Source of the DNA: Clostridium sp. CAG:632
GTDB taxonomy: Bacteria > Bacillota > Clostridia > Lachnospirales > Lachnospiraceae
Assembly: GCA_000431515.1 (NCBI GenBank)
Contig: HF991345.1
Coordinates: forward strand, 1-64,000
DNA length: 64,000 nt
Direction: 5' to 3'
The notes under the pieces are model-generated. The model ran no database searches and was not told the DNA's origin. It saw only the letters and a program-made list of their open reading frames with translations. Shown here one piece after another: positions 35,057-45,500 of the stretch. The stretch's first letter is position 1; every line of letters starts with the position of its first letter. A program made the position numbers and the translations under genes.

Positions 35057-37726
35057 ATGAAACAGAAGCAGGTGATCGGGATTCTGGCACATGTAGATGC
35101 CGGAAAAACAACTTTATCAGAGGCATTGCTCTACACATCCGGTGGAATCAGGCGCTTTGGACGGGTAGATCATCAGGATGCGTTTCTGGATAATTTTGCC
35201 ATGGAGCGTGAGCGGGGGATTACGATTTTTTCCAAACAGGCGGAACTCACCTTTGGGGATGTCCGTGTGACGCTTCTAGATACGCCGGGGCATGTGGATT
35301 TCTCGGCAGAGATGGAACGTACTCTGCAGGTTCTGGACTATGCGATTCTGGTGATCAATGGTGCAGATGGTGTACAGGCACATACCGGAACACTCTGGCG
35401 GCTTTTGAAACAGTACCGGATCCCGGTATTTTTATTTGTAAACAAGATGGATCAGCCGTCTGCGGATAAGGAGCGGCTGATGGAGAATCTGAAGACACAG
35501 CTGGATGAGGGATGTATGGATTTTACGGACATCCGGCTGACGGATGAGAGTCTGGCCATGGGCAGTGAAGAGATGATGGAGGCCTATCTGGAGACAGGAG
35601 ATATTCCTGAGGATGCGGTGAGAAGGGCCATCCGGAAACGATACATATTCCCATGTTATTTCGGCTCCGCGCTGAAGCTGACCGGAATTGAGGTACTGAT
35701 GGAGGGTATGGCACGGTATATGGAATGCCCGGTATACGGTGCGGAGTTCGGAGCGAAGGTATACAAGATATCCAGAGATGAACAGGGCAATCGTATGACA
35801 CACCTGAAGATAACCGGTGGAAGCCTGAAGGTTAAGGCAGTCTTAAAACATCACTCCGGGAAAGAGGAGAAGGTGAACCAGGTCCGGATCTATTCCGGAG
35901 CAGGTTATCAGACGGTGCCGGAGGTCGCTGCCGGGGAGATCTGTGCGATAACCGGACTGGAGGAGAGTTACAGCGGAGAAGGCTTTGGGATAGAGCATGA
36001 TTCGGAGCTGCCGATTCTGGAACCGGTATTAAGCTACCGCCTGATTCTGCCAAAGGATTGTAATGTACATGAGGCGTGGAGTCAGTTAAAGCAGCTGGAG
36101 GAAGAAGATCCGCTGTTAAAGCTGGCCTGGCATGAGGCGACCGGTGAGATTCACATTCAGGTGATGGGAGAAGTGGAGCTGGAGGTGCTGAAAAGTCTGA
36201 TCGCAGAACGGTTCGGATATGATGTGACGTTCGGGGAAGGCAGTCTGGTCTATAAGGAAACAATCGCAACCAAGGTAGAAGGTGTGGGACATTTTGAGCC
36301 ATTACGTCACTATGCCGAGGTGCATCTTCTGATGGAACCGGGAGAGTCGGGAAGCGGAATCCAGGTGGAAGCGGACTGCAGTGAGGATGTGCTTGCAAGG
36401 AACTGGCAGCGGCTGGTTCTGACGCACATTGAGGAGCGGAAGCATCCCGGAGTACTGACCGGCTCCGAGATCACGGATATGAAGATCACACTGATTGCAG
36501 GACGGGCGCATACCAAGCATACAGAGGGCGGGGATTTCCGTCAGGCCACATATCGTGCGATCCGGCAGGGATTGAAGAAGGCAGAAAGTGTTCTGCTGGA
36601 GCCGTATTATGAGTATCAGCTGACGGTGCCTACCGAGAATGCAGGACGGGCAATCTCGGATATTCAGCGGATGTCCGGCACCTTTGAGGTATCCGGGCAG
36701 GGAGAAGCGGAGACGCTTCTGACAGGTATGCTTCCGGTTGCGGAGGTATCCGGATATCAGGCAGAGGTACGGGCATATACGAAAGGATACGGAAGGTTTG
36801 TCTGTACTTTAAAGGGCTATTATCCTTGTCATAATCAGGAGGAAATCGTTCAGAAGATCGGCTATGATGCGGAGGCAGATGTGGAGAATCCGACCGGATC
36901 GGTATTCTGTGCCCATGGGGCCGGATTTATCGTGCCGTGGAATGAGGTAGAGTCCTATATGCATGTGGAGACACAGGTAGAGTCTCCGGCAGAGATGCAT
37001 GGATCATTGGATAAGGCACGAAGCGGTGATCGGGTTTCTGTCTCAAAGGTCATTGCAGAAGAAGATGAGCTGGAGGCTATCTTCCGGCGGACTTATGGCG
37101 GCAGTATCCGGAAACCTTATGAGAACCGGTATGAGACTCAGGATGAGGACCGGTATTATACAGCGGATCCGGCAGATTCCGGGACAGGGAATGCCGGTGG
37201 AAAAGAGACATGGAATAAATATGCCGATACTGCCGGAAAGAAGCCGCGGGAGTCGTATCTTCTGGTGGATGGATATAATATTATCTTTGCCTGGAAGGAG
37301 TTAAATGAACTGTCAAAAACCGATCTGGCAGCGGCGAGAGGAAAGCTGATGGATATTCTCTGTAATTATCAGGGGTACCGGAAGATGAAACTGATTCTGG
37401 TATTTGACGGTTATAAGGTGCCGGGCAATCCGGGCGAGATGATAGAATATCATAATATTCATGTGGTGTATACGAAGGAGGCTCAGACAGCAGACCAGTA
37501 CATTGAAAAGCTGGTGCATGATATGGGAAGGAATTATGATATTACGGTCGCTACCTCAGACGGACTGGAGCAGCTGATCATATGGGGAGCCGGAGCCAGA
37601 AGACTGTCTGCCCGGGAATTGAAGGAAGAGGTGGAACGGGCAGATGAGGAACTGCGGGAACGGTATCTGGAGAGGCAGTCCTCCGAGAAGAACTACGCAT
37701 TCCGGAAAATCTTACAGGATAAGTAA
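35057..37726 (+). CDS. EF-G/TetM-like translational GTPase fused to a YacP/Rae1-type NYN nuclease domain
   Basis: 889 residues. The N-terminal ~650 are an EF-G-like ribosomal-protection-type GTPase: P-loop AHVDAGKTT, switch ERGITIF, DTPGHVDFS, NKMD and GSAL, then domains II-V with the domain IV loop AGRAHTKHTEGGDFRQ. After a polar linker (about 690-728), residues ~730-875 are a YacP/Rae1-like NYN domain with the acidic residues in LLVDGYNIIFAW, LVFDGYK, ADQYIEKLV and VATSDGLEQ. Rae1 of Bacillus cuts mRNA in the ribosomal A site; TetM-like factors act at the same place. The start at 35057 has AAAGGGAAAGAG upstream. A terminator at 37811-37843 ends the unit. Joining both activities in one chain is inferred to couple GTPase-driven A-site entry to mRNA cleavage. 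Confidence 0.88.
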   Translation: MKQKQVIGILAHVDAGKTTLSEALLYTSGGIRRFGRVDHQDAFLDNFAMERERGITIFSKQAELTFGDVRVTLLDTPGHVDFSAEMERTLQVLDYAILVINGADGVQAHTGTLWRLLKQYRIPVFLFVNKMDQPSADKERLMENLKTQLDEGCMDFTDIRLTDESLAMGSEEMMEAYLETGDIPEDAVRRAIRKRYIFPCYFGSALKLTGIEVLMEGMARYMECPVYGAEFGAKVYKISRDEQGNRMTHLKITGGSLKVKAVLKHHSGKEEKVNQVRIYSGAGYQTVPEVAAGEICAITGLEESYSGEGFGIEHDSELPILEPVLSYRLILPKDCNVHEAWSQLKQLEEEDPLLKLAWHEATGEIHIQVMGEVELEVLKSLIAERFGYDVTFGEGSLVYKETIATKVEGVGHFEPLRHYAEVHLLMEPGESGSGIQVEADCSEDVLARNWQRLVLTHIEERKHPGVLTGSEITDMKITLIAGRAHTKHTEGGDFRQATYRAIRQGLKKAESVLLEPYYEYQLTVPTENAGRAISDIQRMSGTFEVSGQGEAETLLTGMLPVAEVSGYQAEVRAYTKGYGRFVCTLKGYYPCHNQEEIVQKIGYDAEADVENPTGSVFCAHGAGFIVPWNEVESYMHVETQVESPAEMHGSLDKARSGDRVSVSKVIAEEDELEAIFRRTYGGSIRKPYENRYETQDEDRYYTADPADSGTGNAGGKETWNKYADTAGKKPRESYLLVDGYNIIFAWKELNELSKTDLAAARGKLMDILCNYQGYRKMKLILVFDGYKVPGNPGEMIEYHNIHVVYTKEAQTADQYIEKLVHDMGRNYDITVATSDGLEQLIIWGAGARRLSARELKEEVERADEELRERYLERQSSEKNYAFRKILQDK

Positions 37727-37810
37727 TAAATTGTAGGAAAAACGTAAGAATATATTCAATGAAGATTCAGAAGAAATCAACGATACCTTCACATCTTCCA
37801 TTTATAATGA

Positions 37811-37843
37811 GACCAGGTTTTGAAAAGAAGCCCGGTCTTTTTG
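37811..37843 (+). terminator. Terminator of the GTPase-nuclease gene
   Basis: GACCAGG (37811-37817) pairs with CCCGGTC (37831-37837; one mismatch), followed by five T residues. Confidence 0.75.
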
Positions 37844-37868
37844 TTATGGATGGATTTAACGATATAAT
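37841..37868 (+). promoter_or_regulatory. Probable promoter of the ligase-racemase pair
   Basis: TTGTTA (37841-37846) and a perfect TATAAT (37863-37868) are 16 bp apart, just after the preceding terminator and about 30 bp before the start. Confidence 0.55.
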
Positions 37869-37899
37869 GGATATGAGCCGGGTACAGGATGGAGGATAC

Positions 37900-38967
37900 A
37901 TGAATATGAAATTAGTGGTTTTGTTTGGCGGCGCATCATCCGAATACAGTGTTTCCCTGCAGTCTGCGATAGCAGTGATGGAGGCATTGGATCCGGAGAA
38001 ATATGAGATCATTCCGGTAGGAATCAGCAAGGACGGAAAGTGGTTCCGATATTATGGTGAACGGCAGGCAATTGCCGAAAACGATTGGCAGAAGCAGGAA
38101 TGCCGACCGGCATTCCTATCTCCGGATCGCAGTGTACATGGTCTGGTCTGGCTCAAAGAGGACGGAACGGCAGTTACAGAATATGTGGATGCCGTATTTC
38201 CGGTTCTTCACGGTAAGCATGGAGAAGACGGAACCGTGCAGGGACTGTGTGAACTGGCAGGCATTCCATATGTCGGATGCGGTACCTTAAGTTCTGCTCT
38301 CTGTATGGATAAGGATCTGGCACATGTGGCTGCAAAGGCGGCCGGAGTAGCGGTTCCGGGTTATCGTGTCCTGCAGTCCTATATGACTCCGGATGAAAAG
38401 ACGAAGGCCTGTGAAGGACTGGAGTATCCGGTATTTGTCAAGCCGGCACGGGCAGGATCTTCTTACGGAATTACAAAGGTATCCACGGCTGAACAGCTGG
38501 ATGCGGCAATTGTGCTGGCGTTTGAGCATGATTCCAAGGTTGTGATCGAGGAAGCTATCGATGGATTTGAAGTAGGTTGTGCGGTTCTTGGCAATCAGAC
38601 GCTGACAGTCGGAGAAGTGGATGAGATCGAGCTGCATTCGGATGTATTTGACTTCCATGAGAAATATACATTGGAAACTTCCCGGATTCATGTTCCGGCG
38701 AGAGTTAGCAGAAAGAAGGCGGAGGAAATCAAGGAGACGGCCCGGATTCTTTACCGGGCACTGGAATGTCAGGGAATGGCCAGAGTCGATATGTTCCTGA
38801 CACCGGAAGGAACGATCGTATTTAACGAGGTAAATACGATTCCGGGATTTACATCCCATAGCCGGTATCCGAATATGATGAAGGCCAGTGGCATATCATT
38901 TGAGCAGCTTCTTGACACGCTGGTGGAAGAAGCACTGGCCGTACAGAAAAACCGGGATATTCTGTAG
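37900..38967 (+). CDS. D-Ala-D-Ala/D-Ser ligase, VanG-like
   Basis: A 355-residue ATP-grasp ligase that joins D-Ala to D-Ala or another D-residue for peptidoglycan precursors. Motifs are the N-terminal VLFGGASSEYSVSLQS, HGKHGEDGTVQG, KPARAGSSYGITKV, and the Mg site VFNEVNTIPGFTSHSRYP. The omega-loop block FHEKYTL and overall sequence recall the VanG D-Ala-D-Ser ligase of enterococci from memory; this needs an alignment. GGAGG precedes the ATG at 37900; an ATG at 37906 is the alternative start. Its partner 37 bp downstream is a VanT-like membrane racemase, the usual supplier of D-Ser in vanG/vanC systems. No vanX, vanY, vanW or two-component genes lie nearby. Confidence 0.85.
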   Translation: MNMKLVVLFGGASSEYSVSLQSAIAVMEALDPEKYEIIPVGISKDGKWFRYYGERQAIAENDWQKQECRPAFLSPDRSVHGLVWLKEDGTAVTEYVDAVFPVLHGKHGEDGTVQGLCELAGIPYVGCGTLSSALCMDKDLAHVAAKAAGVAVPGYRVLQSYMTPDEKTKACEGLEYPVFVKPARAGSSYGITKVSTAEQLDAAIVLAFEHDSKVVIEEAIDGFEVGCAVLGNQTLTVGEVDEIELHSDVFDFHEKYTLETSRIHVPARVSRKKAEEIKETARILYRALECQGMARVDMFLTPEGTIVFNEVNTIPGFTSHSRYPNMMKASGISFEQLLDTLVEEALAVQKNRDIL

Positions 38968-39004
38968 GTCGGAAAACAGACAGGAAAGAAAGGAGCGGGT
39001 GTCT

Positions 39005-41083
39005 ATGAACCGAAATCAGAAATATGGCGGGTTGGATTGGTTCCGTATTATCAGTGCAATACTGGTTATTACGATTCATACTTCCCCGTTATTAAGCTTT
39101 GCCGAATTGCCGGATTTTATATTGACCCGTATCATTGCACGGGTAGCGGTGCCGTTCTTTCTTATGGTGTCGGGGTTTTTCCTGCTGCCGGATCTGCGGT
39201 GGGATGAGTCTGTGCAGGCTCGATTGAAGAAGCAGCTGGGAAAGCTGGGCATCCTGTATCTGGTTTCGGCATGCTTATATGTGCCGTTCATGATCTATAA
39301 TGATTATTTCGGGAAAAGTTTTTCGGTACTTGCGTTCCTAAAGGATGTTTTTATAAATGGTACGTTTTATCACCTGTGGTATCTTCCGGCAGCCATTCTC
39401 GGACTGGCGCTGACCGGATGGCTGTTGCGGCACTTTGACAGCCGGTTTGTGCTGATCCTGTCTGCGGTTTTATATGGAATCGGATTGTTTGGGGACAGCT
39501 ACTATGGAATGGCGGAACAGATTCCGTGGTTACGTGCGGCCTATGCCGTGTTGTTCCGATTTACAGACTATACCAGAAACGGATTATTCTATGTCCCGAT
39601 CTTTCTGATGCTTGGGTATGGACTCGGCAAAGCCGCCGGACAGGGCAAAAGCCTGTCACGGAAACAGGCAGTGCTCGGTCTGATCATAAGCGGAGCAGCA
39701 ATGATTGCGGAAGGTTTATATCTGCATAAGTGGCGGTTACAGCGCCATGACAGTATGTATGCAATGCTTCCGCTGGTGATGGTGTTCCTGTTTGCGTGTA
39801 TGATGAAATGGAACTGCAAAGGCGGAAAACAGCTGAATCGTATGGCAATGCTGGTGTATATCATCCATCCGGCAATGATCGTGGTTGTCAGACTGGCAGG
39901 TAAGCTGACCGGATCAACAGCATATGTGACAGATCAGAGCCTGATCCATTTTATGCTGGTGGCGATACTGTCTTTTGCGGCAGCGTGGGGAATGCTTATC
40001 TTACAAGGAAAAATAAAAGAAGCGAAGCGGGCACAGAAGCGGAAACAGAATGTGCGGGAACGGGCATGGACAGAGATTTCCATTGATAATCTGTATCATA
40101 ATATTCATGAGATACAGGAAATCCTCCCGGAGCGGACGCAGATTATGGCAGTAGTTAAAACAGACGGATATGGCAACGGAGGACTCAGAATTGCCGGGCA
40201 TTTAAATAAAATGGGAATCAATGCCTTTGCCGTGACAACTATGGAGGAGGGCGTACTCTTGAGAAGAAACGGAATCGAAGGACTGATTCTGATCATGGGG
40301 CGCACGGAACCGGAAAAAATAAGAGAGCTGGAGCGGTTTCATCTGACGCAGACGATTGATGATCCGGAGTATGCGGAGGCCTTAAATGACAAAAAATGTA
40401 ATATCCGGGTGCATGTCCGGTTTGACGTGGAAGAGAGCCGGAGCAGAAAAGACGGACCTTCCCGGATTGAAAAGCTGTATCGATTCCGGTATCTGCAGGT
40501 GGACGGAATCTATACAAATCTGACAGCGGCGGATAGTACAGAACCGGAACAGGTAGAACTGACCCAGAATCAGATTCAATATTATTATGATGTCATTGAT
40601 TATCTGAAAAGCCGAGGGATCCAACCGGGAAAAATGCATATTCAGAATAGTTACGGTATATTGAATTATCCGGAATTGGACTGTGATTATGCAAGAATCG
40701 GAACTGCCATGTATGGTATTTTGAGCAGGCAGGCAGATGTGAAGCTGGCGGTAGATTTAAGACCGGTCATTACAGTGAAAGCAAAAGTCGCAGCCATGAA
40801 GCTGGTAAAGGCAGGGGAAACGATCGGATACGGCAGAGGATATGTTGCGAAAGAAGATCAACGCATTGCCATTGTAACGATAGGCTACGGAGAAGAAGTG
40901 CCGGGTGTGTCAGAGGAGGCCGGACTGGTACTGGTGCATGGTGGCGAGGCTAAAATTGTAGGAAAAATCTGTATGGATCAGATGATGGTCGATGTAACCG
41001 GAATTGAAAATGTAAAAGTGGGAGATGTTGTGACCATGCTGGGTGACGAAATGGACGAAAAGGTGTTGAATAAGATATTCTAG
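39005..41083 (+). CDS. VanT-like fusion: membrane acyltransferase-3 domain plus Ala/Ser racemase, C-terminally short
   Basis: 692 residues. The first ~340 form a polytopic acyltransferase-3-type membrane domain beginning GGLDWFRIISAILVITIH, as in the serine-importing half of VanT. Residues ~345-690 are an alanine-racemase barrel with the PLP lysine (Lys385) in AVVKTDGYGNG and blocks YARIGTAMYGIL and TIGYGRGY. The chain stops at DEKVLNKIF, about 35-40 residues before the end usual for alanine racemases, so the last part of the C-terminal beta domain is missing. The catalytic Tyr usually lies before this point. The start at 39005 has AAAGGAG upstream. It is cotranscribed with the VanG-like ligase. 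Confidence 0.87.
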   Translation: MNRNQKYGGLDWFRIISAILVITIHTSPLLSFAELPDFILTRIIARVAVPFFLMVSGFFLLPDLRWDESVQARLKKQLGKLGILYLVSACLYVPFMIYNDYFGKSFSVLAFLKDVFINGTFYHLWYLPAAILGLALTGWLLRHFDSRFVLILSAVLYGIGLFGDSYYGMAEQIPWLRAAYAVLFRFTDYTRNGLFYVPIFLMLGYGLGKAAGQGKSLSRKQAVLGLIISGAAMIAEGLYLHKWRLQRHDSMYAMLPLVMVFLFACMMKWNCKGGKQLNRMAMLVYIIHPAMIVVVRLAGKLTGSTAYVTDQSLIHFMLVAILSFAAAWGMLILQGKIKEAKRAQKRKQNVRERAWTEISIDNLYHNIHEIQEILPERTQIMAVVKTDGYGNGGLRIAGHLNKMGINAFAVTTMEEGVLLRRNGIEGLILIMGRTEPEKIRELERFHLTQTIDDPEYAEALNDKKCNIRVHVRFDVEESRSRKDGPSRIEKLYRFRYLQVDGIYTNLTAADSTEPEQVELTQNQIQYYYDVIDYLKSRGIQPGKMHIQNSYGILNYPELDCDYARIGTAMYGILSRQADVKLAVDLRPVITVKAKVAAMKLVKAGETIGYGRGYVAKEDQRIAIVTIGYGEEVPGVSEEAGLVLVHGGEAKIVGKICMDQMMVDVTGIENVKVGDVVTMLGDEMDEKVLNKIF

Positions 41084-41181
41084 TCATTCACAAATCCTGA
41101 AAGTTATAGTACAATACGAGTAGACAAATAGTATTTAAAGTATACTGTTTTGGTATGATTAAAACGAGTAAGGAGAAAAAA

Positions 41182-42459
41182 ATGGAAACAAAAATCGAGA
41201 CAAAATGTATTCAGGAAGGGTATAAACCAAAGAAGGGAGAGCCACGTCAGGTTCCAATCATACAGAGCACCACGTTTAAGTATGATACCAGTGATGAGAT
41301 GGGAAAGCTTTTTGATCTGGAGGCAGACGGATATTTCTACACCCGTCTGCAGAATCCGACCAATGATGCGGTTGCGGCCAAGATCTGTGCCCTGGAGGGT
41401 GGTGTGGCAGCTATGCTGACTTCCTCCGGTCAGGCAGCTAATTTCTATGCGGTCTTTAATATCTGTGAAGCGGGAGATCATTTTATTGCGTCCAGCTCTA
41501 TTTACGGAGGTACTTACAATCTGTTTGGTGTCACCATGAAGAAGATGGGTATCGAGTGTACCTTTGTAGATCAGAATCTTTCCGAGGAAGAACTGGAAAA
41601 ATATTTTAAGCCGAATACCAAGGCAGTGTTTGGAGAAACGATCACGAATCCGACCGTTTCTGTTTTTGATATCGAGAAATTTGCAAGACTGGCACATAAG
41701 CACGGAGTTCCGTTGATTGTAGATAATACCTTTGCAACACCGGTGAACTGCCGTCCGTTTGAATGGGGAGCTGATATCGTAACCCATTCTACGACAAAAT
41801 ATATGGATGGGCATGCGGTTACGGTTGGCGGCTGTATCGTAGACAGCGGTAACTTCGACTGGCTGGCATATGGAGATAAATTCTCCGGCTTGACGACTCC
41901 GGATGAGTCATATCATGGAATCGTCTATGCAGAACGGTTTGGTAAGGCAGCCTATATCACCAAGGCAACTTCACAGCTGATGCGTGACTTCGGTTCTATC
42001 CAGTCTCCGCAGAATGCATTTTATCTGAATATGGGTCTTGAAACCTTACCGCTCAGAGTAAGACAGCACTGCAGTAATGCACTGACGGTTGCAAAATATT
42101 TAAAGGATCATGAGAAGGTAGCATGGGTAAAGTATCCGGATCTGGAAGGGGATGCGTATCATGAGCTGGCAGAGAAATATCTTCCGAACGGCTCCTGCGG
42201 TGTGCTTGCTTTCGGTTTAAAGGGTGGACGTGAAATTTCTGTTTCTTTTATGGATAAGCTGAAGCTGGCATCGATTGTTACCCATGTTGCAGACAGTAAG
42301 ACATGTCTGTTACATCCGGCAAGTCATACGCATCGTCAGATGACTGATGAACAGCTGCGGGAAGCAGGTGTAGCACCGGACCTGATCCGTTTGTCTGTCG
42401 GTATTGAGAATGTGGATGACATCATTGCGGATCTGGAGCAGGCACTGGATCAGATTTAA
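41182..42459 (+). CDS. metY: O-acetylhomoserine sulfhydrylase (MetY-type)
   Basis: A 425-residue Cys/Met-metabolism PLP enzyme that makes homocysteine from O-acetylhomoserine and sulfide. The PLP lysine is in VTHSTTKYMDGHAVTVGG, and the N-terminal TKCIQEGYKP and TNPTVSVFDIEKFA blocks fit MetY. Length is normal. The start at 41182 has AAGGAG 7 bp upstream. It appears to be a single-gene unit in a 98-bp gap after the racemase gene; no S-box or T-box is seen there. Confidence 0.92.
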   Translation: METKIETKCIQEGYKPKKGEPRQVPIIQSTTFKYDTSDEMGKLFDLEADGYFYTRLQNPTNDAVAAKICALEGGVAAMLTSSGQAANFYAVFNICEAGDHFIASSSIYGGTYNLFGVTMKKMGIECTFVDQNLSEEELEKYFKPNTKAVFGETITNPTVSVFDIEKFARLAHKHGVPLIVDNTFATPVNCRPFEWGADIVTHSTTKYMDGHAVTVGGCIVDSGNFDWLAYGDKFSGLTTPDESYHGIVYAERFGKAAYITKATSQLMRDFGSIQSPQNAFYLNMGLETLPLRVRQHCSNALTVAKYLKDHEKVAWVKYPDLEGDAYHELAEKYLPNGSCGVLAFGLKGGREISVSFMDKLKLASIVTHVADSKTCLLHPASHTHRQMTDEQLREAGVAPDLIRLSVGIENVDDIIADLEQALDQI

Positions 42460-42512
42460 TCAGGGCTGCGGGATAGAGATGAACATATGATGATTTGAGG
42501 GGAGGAATGGCA

Positions 42513-45500
42513 ATGGAACCAAAGGAATTCAGCAGTCGTGATAAACGGTCCGTAATACTGATCAAAGGGGTGTTCTGGGCAATGGTTGTGGCCTGGATTG
42601 TCCTTTGCGTTCTCGTTGCCATGAATACCCATGAGGATTTCCGAATCACGGACCATAACTGCCAGAGTTTTAATTCCGGCTGGGTTCTGTGCGGAGACAA
42701 GGAGATTCCGGTGCAGATTCCGGGCGTTGTAGAGGGGAACTCTACAGAGCTCCGGATCCGGAATGCTCTGCCAATGGATATAGACGGCAGAACCAGTATT
42801 CTATTAAAGGGCCTGCATCAGGATGTGACTGTTTGGATAGACGGAGAGATCCGAGGTGTTCTGGATAACTCGGAAACCAGGCCGTTCGGGCGGCACACGC
42901 CGTCTGCCTATATGATAGTGCATTTAAATGAGACTGATGCCGGGAAGCCGATTGAGATACGTTATGCATCGGTTACACCCGCCGATGCCGGAAAATTAAA
43001 TGATATACGGATCGGCTCCGATGTAGGACTGATATTTTGGATGATAGATTCCTATGCCAGCGATCTGATTTTTGCAATCCTGCTTCTTTATACAGGAGTC
43101 GTTATTGTATTCTTAGGAATCGTTATGCGTTTTACCGGTGAAGAGAATCCTAATATGAATCTGGTATATCTGGGAACTTCCGCAATCTTTGTTGCAGTCT
43201 GGATGCTGGGAGAGGGAAGGCTTCGACAGTTCTACTACGGTAATCTGTCTGCCGGAGAACTGGTGCTGTGGGAGGCTTTATTTCTGGCACCGATACCAAT
43301 GATGTTCTATACCAGCCGGTTACAGGAACGGCGTTACAACAGGGTTTATATGACGGCCTCGGCTCTGGCTCTGATCGCAGACCTGACGATGCTGGCACTG
43401 GAACTGTTCAGTCCGTATGATTTCTTTGATCTGTATCCGATCGGATGGGCAGTCATCATAGGAAGCGGGCTTGTAGTTCTGGTAACGATAATCATGGATT
43501 TCCGACGCGGGATTCATCGCTGGCGGCTGTTGCTTGGTATCCTGCTGCTTATGGGATGTGTTGTTATGCAGATGTGGAGATATGAACAGTCAGCCATTGG
43601 TATCTTTACCAATAATTATATTAGTCTGGGAATGATCATGTTCCTGATGCTGATGGGTATATCGGCGATTTCCAGTATTTTAAAGCAGCGACAGGAGCAG
43701 GCACTGGCGATCAAAGCGAATGAAACAAAAACAGACTTCCTGGCGAATATGTCACATGAGATCCGGACACCGATCAATGCAATGCTCGGTTTTGATGAGA
43801 TGATTCTGCGAGAGGAATCCGATGAGCAGATTGTGGAGTATGCAACAAATATAAAAAAGGCAGGGGGGAACCTGCTTTCCCTGATCAATGACATTCTGGA
43901 TTTCTCCAAGGTGGAATCCGGTAAGATGGAAATCGTAAATGATGAATACAGAACCAGCAGTATGCTGGCCGATGTCATTAATATGACATATATGAAGGCA
44001 CAGGATAAGGGACTGTCTTTCGATATTTTTATAGGAAAAGATATTCCGCGTGTATTATACGGAGATGAGATGCGGGTAAAGCAGATCCTGACCAATGTAC
44101 TGAATAATGCGGTAAAGTATACGGAGAAGGGCAGTGTCAGCTTAGGTGTCAGCTTTGATAAGCTTGGTGGTACACAGGGAAGGCTGCGGATTTCCATTGC
44201 AGATACGGGGATTGGTATAAAGCCGGAGAATATTGGTAAGATTACGGAAGCATTTCAACGGTTTGATCTGCAGCATAATCGCAGTATTGAAGGAGCCGGA
44301 CTTGGAATGAGTATTGTGTCAAGTCTGTTGAAGATCATGGGTGGTAAGTTACAGGTATACAGTACCTATGGAAAGGGTTCCGATTTCCGGATCATTATCC
44401 CGCAGGAAATAAAAGACGCAACACCGATCGGCAACTATCAGAACGACTACCGGAAGGGAATCCGGAAACAGGAAGCATACCGGGAGCTGTTTACGGCACC
44501 GCAGGCGAAGGTATTGTTTGTGGATGATAACTTTATGAATCTGTCGGTAGTAAAGGGACTGTTAAAAAAGACCAAGATACAGGTCGGTATTGCGGAAAGC
44601 GGGGCGGCGTGCCTGGAACTGACCAGAAAAAATAAGTATGATCTGATTTTTATGGATCATCTGATGCCGGATATGGATGGTGTGGAGACTTTGCATCGAT
44701 TAAGGAATGAAACAGGCAATCCCAACCAGTACACGATGGTGATCGCATTGACGGCGAATGCGATCAAAGGCTCCAGAGAGTACTATCTGGAAGAAGGGTT
44801 TCATGAATATCTGTCGAAGCCTATTGAAGGAGAGAAACTGGAAGAACTATTACTGAAGCTTTTGCCGAAGGAGTATATCATTCCGGCCGAGGAGAGTGCA
44901 GAAAATGTTCTGGATTACCTGGAGAAGGATCAGGGAGAGGGCACAGAGAAGCAGCAGACTGCCACAGCGGACAGCTGTATGCAGGAGTTGGAGGATATGT
45001 TAAAACAGGCACATATCCAGGTGGCTGTCGGATATCGCTATGCAGGAAACTCAATGGGACAATTCCATTGGATGATCATGTTGTTTGCCGAGAATTTTGA
45101 AAAAGCTTATCAGAAACTGCAGGGCTATTACATAAAGAAACAGGAAGATATGTATACCATTGATGTACATGCTCTGAAATCTAATGCAAAAAGCATCGGA
45201 GCCAACCAGCTTTATCAGCTGGCATGGGAGCATGAGCAGCAGTCCAGAGCCGGTAACTGGAACTACGTCAGAGAGCATTGGGATGAGCTGAGCCGGGAAT
45301 GGCTCTGTGTTGTGAACGGCATCCTGAACTATATTGGGGAAAATCCGGTTGAATTATCCGAGGTAGCCGTGACGGAGGAATCAGACGAAGGTGAGAACTA
45401 TGAGCTGACACCGGCACAACGGATGTTATTGGATAATTGTATTTCTCTGATTGAAGATTATGATGCGGATTCTGCAGAACGGATGCTGACGCAGCTCCTG

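Noticed and set aside
35057..37726. Acquired tetracycline resistance gene of tet(M) type
   Set aside because: The domain IV loop differs from that of TetM, a nuclease domain is attached, and there is no mobile element around it.
37900..41083. Mobile vanG glycopeptide resistance operon
   Set aside because: No vanR, vanS, vanW, vanXY or vanY homologue and no mobile-element signature lies nearby.
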